Source: Thermoplasmata archaeon
GTDB lineage: Archaea; Thermoplasmatota; Thermoplasmata; UBA10834
Direction of reading: 5' to 3'
NCBI GenBank assembly: GCA_022865445.1
Contig: JALHSX010000003.1
Coordinates: 1-8,188 of the forward strand
Length of the DNA: 8,188 nucleotides
The notes beneath the pieces are model-generated. The model saw only the letters and a list, made by a program, of their open reading frames with translations. It searched no databases and was not told where the DNA came from. Made by a program: the position numbers and the translations under genes. Each line of letters starts with the position of its first letter. Position 1 is the first letter of the stretch. This document shows positions 1-5,748 of the stretch, one piece after another.

Positions 1-1107
1 GACTCTTCTGTGACCTTCATCACCGATGCGACCGAGTACAAGGCCGGCGACATGATGGTGATAAGCGCAACAGTAACGTACAATCACACGAGCGATCCAG
101 TCAAGGGCCTTACCGGTGTCGTGTTCTGGCTCGTAGACCCTACCACGAAGCTAGTGATTGCGAACTCCAACAGCTCGGCAATGACGACTGACCCAGACGG
201 ATCCATCATCGTCCTACTGAGGATACCTACCAATCTTCCCACTGGCTCGTACCAGGTGCGCGCGGTCGTAGGCCCGCAGAGCCACGACAGCGAAGCCACA
301 GTCCATGTCAGTGCTGCCGTGGCGGGCGGCCTGTTCCCGCTGTGGGTCTGGATATTGATAATCGTGGCTGTCGTGGGTGTGGTTGCAGGCTTCTTCGCGT
401 ACACCTACATCTACGGGCTGGGCAAGCTGGTCGAATGCGGCGAGTGCGGCGCATTCATACCCGCTGCTAGCAAGAGATGCCCGAAGTGTGGAGTCGAGTT
501 CGAGGCCGGTACCATGAAGTGCTCGGAGTGCGGCGCATGGATACCTGCTGAGTCCGCGGAGTGCCCGAACTGCGGTGTGAAGTTCGTCGGCGAGGCCGAG
601 GAGGAAGCGGACTACACGGAGCGCATGAGGAAGGAGTACGACGACATGGTCTCCAAGTACCGCGAGCTCGCCAAGCCGGAGCTGGGCAAGAAGTTCAGCG
701 AGAAGGCGTTCGAGGCCTGGTGGATGGCGCAGCCCGGATACATCGCCTTCGAGGACTGGCTCGCCAAGGAAGAGGAGAAGAAGAAGGAAGGCCCGACCCC
801 GTGCCCGGTCTGCGGCACGCTGAACCCGAAGGAGGCCACTGTGTGCCACAAGTGCGGCACCGTGTTCGGAGCCGCAAAGGCAACCCCGGCCGAGAAGAAG
901 GGTCCGCCGCCCGCAGCTCCGCCAGAAGAGAGAGGGGTCCCGCCAGCGGAGGAGAGACCAGCTCAGGCAGGTGCGCCGCCGGTCGTAGCCCCGAGGATGG
1001 TCATCAGAAGGCCGATCGACCGCAAGGTCGTGCCCAAGAAGATCATCAAGACGCCTTTGGGCACCGAGGAGAGAGGGAGCGAGGAGAAGGAAGAAGACAA
1101 CCAGTAG
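1..1107 (+). CDS. Membrane protein: outside beta domain, one TM helix, three cytoplasmic zinc ribbons (5' partial)
   Basis: The frame is open to the left edge, so the true start lies outside the window; the GTG at base 10 is only the first start-like codon. Numbering from that GTG, residues 1-100 look like a beta-sandwich of the Ig or macroglobulin MG2 kind (alternating strands, a 'PTGSY' turn) with possible N-glycosylation sequons NHT and NSS. Residues 108-136 form one hydrophobic helix. The charged remainder should be cytoplasmic. It carries three CxxC...CxxC zinc ribbons: C143/C146/C157/C160, C171/C174/C185/C188 and C265/C268/C279/C282. The first two are a 28-residue tandem duplication. 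Between the second and third lies a charged, probably helical segment rich in Trp and Glu. The tail is Pro/Ala-rich and then basic. No enzymatic motif is visible. The architecture suggests an envelope protein that binds or senses something outside and contacts partners inside, but the function is unknown. It is on the opposite strand to the pilus operon and not obviously linked to it. Confidence 0.85.
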   Translation, partial: DSSVTFITDATEYKAGDMMVISATVTYNHTSDPVKGLTGVVFWLVDPTTKLVIANSNSSAMTTDPDGSIIVLLRIPTNLPTGSYQVRAVVGPQSHDSEATVHVSAAVAGGLFPLWVWILIIVAVVGVVAGFFAYTYIYGLGKLVECGECGAFIPAASKRCPKCGVEFEAGTMKCSECGAWIPAESAECPNCGVKFVGEAEEEADYTERMRKEYDDMVSKYRELAKPELGKKFSEKAFEAWWMAQPGYIAFEDWLAKEEEKKKEGPTPCPVCGTLNPKEATVCHKCGTVFGAAKATPAEKKGPPPAAPPEERGVPPAEERPAQAGAPPVVAPRMVIRRPIDRKVVPKKIIKTPLGTEERGSEEKEEDNQ

Positions 1108-1129
1108 ACCCCCCTGCCCTCAAACCCCA

Positions 1130-1165
1130 GAAAACCATTTTCCATGTTTTCCATTTCTTTCTTTG
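1130..1165 (+). terminator. T-rich archaeal-type terminator candidate
   Basis: Starting 23 bases after the zinc-ribbon gene's stop is a short inverted repeat, GAAAAC (1130-1135) and GTTTTC (1146-1151), with a 10-base loop. It runs into T-tracts at 1154-1164. Archaeal RNA polymerase commonly terminates at T-runs, so the T-richness in an otherwise GC-rich window is the main evidence. The weak stem may not matter. Confidence 0.5.
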
Positions 1166-1202
1166 TGTGGCATTCTCCAGCTTCACTCGGAGAGTAGAAT
1201 AT

Positions 1203-1207
1203 GGAGG
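1203..1207 (+). promoter_or_regulatory. Shine-Dalgarno GGAGG before the nitroreductase
   Basis: This GGAGG is the only strong ribosome-binding sequence upstream of the nitroreductase. It lies 10 bases before the in-frame GTG at 1218 and 6 bases before an out-of-frame ATG at 1214. A small stem, TCTCC (1174-1178) with GGAGA (1189-1193), lies just upstream. An AT-rich patch at 1195-1202 is too weak to call as a TATA box. Confidence 0.55.
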
Positions 1208-1217
1208 ATTGCCATGC

Positions 1218-1997
1218 GTGAACCTCGTGGGGACACGCATGCAAAGAAACCAAGTTGTCAGAACCATGCTTGATCATAGGTCGGTGAGGAAGTACCTGCG
1301 GAAGGCGCCGTCCGATGAGGTCGTTGGAACGGTCGTCAGGGCAGGCCAGCAGGCACCGTTTGCGTCGCAGATGTACAGCATCCTGTTATCGAGGAAGGCT
1401 GCGCGGAACCCTTTCAGAGCCCCTCTGCTCTTCACGATATGCGTCGACTCGCATAAGTTCGAGACGATCATGGCCAGGAGAGGGTGGAAAATGGTCACGA
1501 ACGACCTGACTCTCTTGTTCTTCGGGATCGAAGATGCCTCTTTGATGGCCGAGAACATGGTCGTAGCCGGCAGGAGTCTGGGCCTGGGGAGTTGCTTCCT
1601 GGGATTCGCGATGTACCAGGCGGATAAGATCGCAAAGCAGTACGAGCTGCCAAAGAGGGTCTTCCCGCTCGTGCAGCTGGCGATGGGCTACCCTGCCGAG
1701 GACCCGCCGCCCAGGCCGCGGTATCCGATGGAATTCACCCTGTTCGAGGACAGGTATCCTGAACTTAGTGATGATATGATCACGAGGGCCATGGATCAGA
1801 TGGATGAAGGCTACCTCGCGCAAGATTACTACCGCAAGAATAAGGCGAAGATCAGGCTGGAGAGAGGCCGCAAAGAAGCTTACGGCTACGGCTCATACAG
1901 TTGGACGGAGCACATCTGCAGGAAATGGGGCCAGTGGCATCCAAGATCGACGGAGCTGGTGAAGCAGCTGGAGCTTCGTGGCTTCAAGATCTCGTGA
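1218..1997 (+). CDS. Nitroreductase-family FMN-dependent oxidoreductase
   Basis: This is a 259-residue protein of the nitroreductase fold, whose members use FMN and NAD(P)H to reduce nitro compounds, quinones, flavins or other substrates. Visible family marks are the N-terminal RSVRKY (residues 21-26, the Arg/Ser cluster that contacts FMN phosphate), the QQAPFASQM segment (44-52, equivalent to the family's 'APSxxNxQ' region), the conserved helix D-A-S-L-M-A-E-N followed by SLGLGSCFLG (120-129), and the LAMGYP...RPR strand and turn (154-168). About 85 residues follow, ending in a Trp-rich stretch (SYSWTEHICRKWGQWHP) and a GFKIS terminus, similar in style to longer archaeal members. No signal peptide or membrane segment is seen, so it is cytosolic. 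The GTG at 1218 was chosen for the GGAGG upstream. GTG 1227, ATG 1239 and ATG 1266 are alternatives, and ATG 1239 fits the usual family N-terminus well. The substrate cannot be read from the sequence. The gene is convergent with the pilus operon and probably unrelated to it. Confidence 0.88.
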   Translation: MNLVGTRMQRNQVVRTMLDHRSVRKYLRKAPSDEVVGTVVRAGQQAPFASQMYSILLSRKAARNPFRAPLLFTICVDSHKFETIMARRGWKMVTNDLTLLFFGIEDASLMAENMVVAGRSLGLGSCFLGFAMYQADKIAKQYELPKRVFPLVQLAMGYPAEDPPPRPRYPMEFTLFEDRYPELSDDMITRAMDQMDEGYLAQDYYRKNKAKIRLERGRKEAYGYGSYSWTEHICRKWGQWHPRSTELVKQLELRGFKIS

Positions 1998-1999
1998 TG

Positions 2000-2052
2000 C
2001 TGCCTCAGAGAGCAGTTCTGGAATCGAACGAGCGAAGATGAATCCAAGATTC
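2000..2052. terminator. Hairpins in the convergent gap, possible two-way terminator
   Basis: The 62 bases between the convergent nitroreductase and ATPase 1 genes hold two small inverted repeats. One is at 2000-2015 (CTG and CTC pairing with GAG and CAG around an AGA loop, with one bulged C). The other is GAATC (2040-2044) with GATTC (2048-2052) around CAA. No strong T-run follows either on either strand, so the terminator call rests mainly on position. Confidence 0.3.
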
Positions 2053-2059
2053 GACAGCC

Positions 2060-3784
2060 TCAGATCTTCTCCGCGCCCTCGGCCAGCTTCGCCCGGACCT
2101 CTCTCATGACCTTCTCGGGGTCCTTGTAGTAGGCCGAGATGATCGTGGCGACCTTGCGATGGCTGTCCATGCCGATCTTCTTCATGTACTCGAGGATGTC
2201 CACGCGCCTCTTGATCTCCCTCTCCATCTCCCTGGGAGACCAGTTCCTGGCCATCCTAACCTTCTCGTACACGTAGCTGTGGCCGCTGTAGTTGAAAGTG
2301 TCATCCGCGGGGTTCCACGTGTATACCGAGTTGGTGATCAGCTCGTTCGTCTCGGGGTCGATGCCCACGATCTCCGTAAGCGACTTCACGCGTCTGGTCA
2401 TCTTCGTGCCCACCTTGACCTGCGCCTGGAGCATCACCACGTTGAGCGCGGTTATCAGTGCCCTGGGCAGGTTGATCGGGTCGTTCTCCATCCTGTGGAC
2501 CATGGCTTGGACGTCCTCTGCGTGGAATGTCGAATAGCATGTCTTGCCCGTGGCCATGGCTTGGAACACGACATACGCTTCCTTGCCTCTGACCTCACCC
2601 ACCATCAAGTACTGGGGTCTCTGCCTCATGGCGGATGTGAGCAGGTAGAACATGTCTATCTCGCCTGCGGCTCGGCCGGTGTAGGCGTTCTTCCCGCCGA
2701 ACCCCTCTCTTGTGAGGCCTGGGACCCAGTTCTCGTGTGGCAGGTTCAGCTCCCTGGTGTCCTCTATCGAGACGATCTTCATCTGCGGCGGGATGAAAAG
2801 CAGTACTGCGTTGAGCGTTGTGGTTTTGCCGCTAGCCGTGCCTCCGCACACTAGCATGGACTGACCGTGTTCGATCGAGAGCCAAAGATACGCCATCATC
2901 TCCGTGCTCATCGTCTTGAACTTGAGCAGGTCCAGAGGCGTGAAGGGGTTCTCCTTGAACCGCCTGATGGTGAAGGAGGAACCTCTCTTGGTCACATGCT
3001 TGCCGAGGGTGGCCTGCAACCTCGAACCGTCCGGGATGGTCGCGTCGAGCATAGGGCTCGCGACCGAGATGTGCTTGCCACATTTCTGCGCCAGCCACAC
3101 GACATATCCATCAAGCTCGGGCTCCTTATCGAATCTGAGGTTGGACCTGATCGAGCCGTATTTCCTGTGATAGATGTAGAATGGTACTCCTACGCCATCG
3201 CAAGAGCAGTCCTCGACGTTCGGGTCCAGCATCATCACGTTGATGACGCCATAGCCTACGAAATCCCTGAGGACATAGTATATGACCTTCTCCTTAGAGA
3301 TCGGGTGGAGCGTGATGCCAAGCTGGACCATCAGTCGCTCGGCTATGTGTCTTAGGGTCTTCTCCTTCTCACCGGCCTTGCTATCGGTCATCCTCTCAAC
3401 AGAGGCGACGAGCGTCTCTTTGAGGAGTGAAAGCACATCCTTCTCATCTTCCAAGAGCTTCGGCTCGATCACTTCGTAGAGGTACTCGTTTGTCTTGTTG
3501 TCGTACTTGATCCTGACATACGTGTAGTTCTGCTTTATCGGGAGCAACTCGACTTCATCGATGTTGGGTTCGGATATCTTCGGGATGTCGGTGATCCTCG
3601 ACATGTCCATGCCGGACTCGCTCTTCGAGAGCGTGACGAGCATCGGCTTGGGCTTCAGCTTGAGAAGGAAGTTGTAGTATGCGGACATGAATCCTGGCCC
3701 TTTCTTCTTCTCCCCCTTCTCGGGCTCCTCCGTACCGGCCTCGGCCGGCATCCTAGGTTGCGCGGTCTCTGTCATCTTGATCAC
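2060..3784 (-). CDS. ArlI/TadA-type secretion ATPase 1 (type II/IV secretion system E family)
   Basis: This is a 574-residue hexameric-motor ATPase of the archaeal ArlI (FlaI)/GspE family, which powers assembly of type IV pilus-like filaments from the inner face of the membrane. From the GTG start, residues 1-30 are a charged, probably disordered leader. Residues 35-300 form the N-terminal domain with the ArlI-like blocks RDFVGYG (173-179), EDCSCDGVG (191-199) and FTIRRFKENPFTP (271-283). The RecA-like domain has Walker A GGTASGKT (314-321), Asp box EDTREL (341-346), Walker B with VGEVRG (395-400) and His box FHAEDVQAMVHRM (420-432). All expected catalytic elements are present and length is typical. 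The GTG start at 3784 overlaps the stop of platform B by 4 bases (GTGA), and an AGGA lies 7 bases upstream. An ATG at 3775 with GGTGATC 3 bases upstream is an equally good start that shortens the protein by three residues. It is last in the operon and by eye roughly half identical to ATPase 2. Whether it drives extension, retraction or part of a mixed hexamer is unknown. Confidence 0.93.
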   Translation of the reverse strand: MIKMTETAQPRMPAEAGTEEPEKGEKKKGPGFMSAYYNFLLKLKPKPMLVTLSKSESGMDMSRITDIPKISEPNIDEVELLPIKQNYTYVRIKYDNKTNEYLYEVIEPKLLEDEKDVLSLLKETLVASVERMTDSKAGEKEKTLRHIAERLMVQLGITLHPISKEKVIYYVLRDFVGYGVINVMMLDPNVEDCSCDGVGVPFYIYHRKYGSIRSNLRFDKEPELDGYVVWLAQKCGKHISVASPMLDATIPDGSRLQATLGKHVTKRGSSFTIRRFKENPFTPLDLLKFKTMSTEMMAYLWLSIEHGQSMLVCGGTASGKTTTLNAVLLFIPPQMKIVSIEDTRELNLPHENWVPGLTREGFGGKNAYTGRAAGEIDMFYLLTSAMRQRPQYLMVGEVRGKEAYVVFQAMATGKTCYSTFHAEDVQAMVHRMENDPINLPRALITALNVVMLQAQVKVGTKMTRRVKSLTEIVGIDPETNELITNSVYTWNPADDTFNYSGHSYVYEKVRMARNWSPREMEREIKRRVDILEYMKKIGMDSHRKVATIISAYYKDPEKVMREVRAKLAEGAEKI

Positions 3785-3795
3785 CCTATAATCCT
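3779..3795 (-). promoter_or_regulatory. Two competing ribosome-binding sites for ATPase 1
   Basis: On the minus strand, AGGA (3795-3792) lies 7 bases before GTG 3784. GGTGATC (3785-3779), complementary to the 16S tail GATCACC, lies 3 bases before ATG 3775. Both starts are in frame, and both sites lie at the end of the platform B gene, so initiation is probably coupled to its translation. Confidence 0.5.
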
Positions 3796-4710
3796 GAGCG
3801 AGATGAAGCCCAACACTAGCATGATGAAGCTGTGCTTCATCCCCATCGGTATGCTTCCGTTCGAGATCACTCCCGCAAGCAGTCCGTCACCGATTGCGTG
3901 AACGACGACCGAAAGCAGGAATATGAACGAGATCGTTGGTATGATGTCGACCTGGATGCTGACGCCAGGTATCTCGCCGACTCCCTGCTTCGCCGCGGCC
4001 TCGCTGACCTGCTTGCCGGCCATCTCCATCTTCGGCAGGAACTGTCCCTGCAGGATCAGGATCGTGGCGATGAACACGAAGAATGAGATGTACACGACCA
4101 GGACATACGTCTGCATGGTGACCGCTCTCTCCTCCTGCGTAAGGATGGTCTCCTTGGCGTCGTGCGAGACCATGCTCAGCACGTCCGCGACGTTCCCTCC
4201 GGCATCGTTTGCCTTCATTATGATCAAGGCCATTCTGTTGACGAGAGGCGTCTTGACCCTCTCGGAGAACAGCTTGATCGCCTCAGATGCGGGGACACCC
4301 CATTCGATCTGTGCGGACATCTTCTTGATCTCTGGAGTCAGCCTGCCATATCTGCCTGACGAAGCGATCACTATCGCATCTGCCAGTGTCATGCCGAACC
4401 TTCCAGCTTCAGCGACGTCTCTCAGGAAATCGGGCAGTCTGGTCTCGATCTCCCTTATGTGCTTCTGCTTCTTGCTGACGTAGAATCCGTACGGTCCGAT
4501 CAGGGCCAGTGCCGCGAAGATCGCATAGTCGACCGGCTCCAAAGGCAGGTTGACGCTTCCGATGCCGTCTAGGATCGCCATGAATATGAACACGGCCATG
4601 ATGCCGATTGATGCGCCAAGCAGCCTATTCGTCAGGTCAACTTTCTCGGTTGCGAGTATCCTCTTGAGCGCCTTCTCCCTTTCCTGGTCGCTCTTCGGTT
4701 TCGGAGGCAT
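3781..4710 (-). CDS. Platform protein B, ArlJ/TadC-type (GspF-family) membrane protein, C-terminal-half type
   Basis: This 309-residue integral membrane protein of the T2SSF (GspF/TadC/ArlJ) family is part of the platform on which the ATPase acts. After a lysine-rich cytoplasmic start (1-28) come likely helices at 29-48 and 60-77. A cytoplasmic helical T2SSF domain (about 91-198) follows, with the family pattern 'RLPDFLRDVAEAGRFGMTLADAI' (split here: RLPDFLRD 91-98, GMTLADAI 106-113) and GGNVADVL (171-178). Further helices lie at about 200-222, 256-275 and 288-307. An outside loop of about 33 residues sits between the third and fourth. The terminal block HAIGDGLLAG...GMKHSFIM (271-297) is characteristic of the C-terminal half of ArlJ. 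ArlJ normally carries two T2SSF domains in one chain; this protein has one and would pair with platform A. The ATG abuts the TAG stop of platform A with no gap, so translation is probably by re-initiation. Its own stop overlaps the ATPase 1 start. Confidence 0.9.
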   Translation of the reverse strand: MPPKPKSDQEREKALKRILATEKVDLTNRLLGASIGIMAVFIFMAILDGIGSVNLPLEPVDYAIFAALALIGPYGFYVSKKQKHIREIETRLPDFLRDVAEAGRFGMTLADAIVIASSGRYGRLTPEIKKMSAQIEWGVPASEAIKLFSERVKTPLVNRMALIIMKANDAGGNVADVLSMVSHDAKETILTQEERAVTMQTYVLVVYISFFVFIATILILQGQFLPKMEMAGKQVSEAAAKQGVGEIPGVSIQVDIIPTISFIFLLSVVVHAIGDGLLAGVISNGSIPMGMKHSFIMLVLGFISLRIIG

Positions 4711-5748
4711 CTACATCGCACTCTCCTTTGACATGTTCCAGATGACGAATATGAACCCGAATTGGGAGATTGGAATCATCCCCAGAACGACTACGTAGAG
4801 CATCATCACCATGAACGCTGGGTCGCTGCCACCGACTATCGCCATGATGGCCATGATGAGCACAAGGAACAGGGGGAATGCGACCACGACTGTGACGAAC
4901 GACTCTGCTAGCATACCCAGAGTCTCCATCTGGGACTTGAGCTCCAGCTTGTTCTCCTTCTGGTACTCGTCCGCCTTCAGCAGGAAATACGGTTTCAGCT
5001 GGCCGCCTGAGGTGGATGTCGTTATGACCCCTTGAAGGAAGTCCTGGAACTTCGAGGACGGCGATCTCCTCGCGGCCTTCCTGATAGCCGTCAGGATATC
5101 GGACCCGAGAAGCTCCGTGTCCCTCGTTATCCACGCCGCCTCCTGGGATATCTCCCCGTAGACCTTCTGTCTGGAAAGCTCCTTGAATATGACATCTATG
5201 TTGACATCCGCTGAAGCCATCGCCGATATGAAGCTCATCGCTGCGGCAATCCTCTTCTCGATGTCCCTGCCACGTCCCTTCGCCTTAGAGCCGGGCGTGC
5301 CCAACAGCAGGAAGTAGGCCATGACTGGCAGCAGACCGATGGAAGCACCTGCCACAATTATTCTGAGCATCAGCGAGACACCCATCACACCGAATATGAC
5401 AACGCCAACCACGACGCCGACCACGACACCCACGATGGCTGCAACCAGCGTTGCCATGTAGACATAGGCGAGGTACTCTTCCGGCCTTATCTTCATGTGC
5501 GCTTTCAGGAGCAAATCGTCGAGTTGCTGCAGGATTGCCGTTTTGGTCTTAGCTCTTCTGCCCATCATCCTCAACGCTAGGTCCTGGAACGGTGAGAGCT
5601 TGATGTATTCCGGCACTGCACCCTTCAGAAGCCTGACCGCGTGAGGCCCGAGGGTCTCACCCGGGGCAGTGATCTTCGTCGTGAGGTACTGCGCCCTCTT
5701 CCCCTCGACTCGTTTGAAGTCATCTGCTACCTCAGGCAGCGACCTCAC
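4711..5748 (-). CDS. Platform protein A, ArlJ/TadB-type (GspF-family) membrane protein, N-terminal-half type
   Basis: This 345-residue platform protein would act in the membrane as partner of platform B and the ATPases. A cytoplasmic N-terminal part (1-90) contains the ArlJ-like 'SPFQDLALRMMG' region (52-63) and a helix leading to KAHMKIRPEEYLAY (82-95). Likely membrane helices are at about 93-118 and 125-149. Then comes the T2SSF domain (about 161-280) with RIAAAMSFISAMASADVN (166-183), TELLGSDILTAIRKA (211-225) and a glycine turn TSGGQLKPY (246-254). Helices at about 283-305 and 311-337 follow. The first helix contains a VGVV-repeat. GTG 5748 overlaps the end of ATPase 2 by 17 bases, but it sits inside the SD sequence itself. 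An in-frame CTG at 5739 is 8 bases from that SD and could be the real start. The next ordinary in-frame starts are a TTG (residue 59) and ATG (61), which would remove much of the N-terminal region. Confidence 0.88.
   Translation of the reverse strand: MRSLPEVADDFKRVEGKRAQYLTTKITAPGETLGPHAVRLLKGAVPEYIKLSPFQDLALRMMGRRAKTKTAILQQLDDLLLKAHMKIRPEEYLAYVYMATLVAAIVGVVVGVVVGVVIFGVMGVSLMLRIIVAGASIGLLPVMAYFLLLGTPGSKAKGRGRDIEKRIAAAMSFISAMASADVNIDVIFKELSRQKVYGEISQEAAWITRDTELLGSDILTAIRKAARRSPSSKFQDFLQGVITTSTSGGQLKPYFLLKADEYQKENKLELKSQMETLGMLAESFVTVVVAFPLFLVLIMAIMAIVGGSDPAFMVMMLYVVVLGMIPISQFGFIFVIWNMSKESAM
4723..4727 (-). promoter_or_regulatory. AGGAG site at the platform A/B junction
   Basis: On the minus strand this AGGAG lies 6 bases before the last Met codon of platform A, which is directly followed by its TAG stop. 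It lies 12 bases before the platform B ATG at 4710. The junction therefore reads ATG-TAG-ATG. Distance to the true start is long, which favours termination and re-initiation for platform B. Confidence 0.5.
5402..5425. repeat. Two 12-base imperfect tandem units in platform A
   Basis: Units acgccaaccacg (5402-5413) and acgccgaccacg (5414-5425) differ at one base, and a partial third copy follows. On the coding strand they encode the Val/Gly repeat of the first membrane helix. They probably arose by local slippage; the repeat unit is a multiple of three, so the frame is kept. Confidence 0.6.

Noticed and set aside
214..849. A 211-codon minus-strand open frame opposite the zinc-ribbon gene.
   Set aside because: It is antisense to clear membrane-helix and zinc-ribbon coding. 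Long antisense frames are common in GC-rich DNA, and the product has no recognisable features.
1194..1204. A TATA-like patch (tagaatat) before the nitroreductase.
   Set aside because: It is a poor match to the archaeal TATA box, lacks a clear BRE, and lies only 16-25 bases before the preferred starts.
561..1997. A 478-codon plus-strand open frame that appears to fuse a basic, Arg/Gly-rich protein to the nitroreductase.
   Set aside because: The first 220 or so codons run out of frame through the zinc-ribbon gene and the T-rich gap. The product there is low-complexity with no family features. Only the part from about 1218 matches a real protein.
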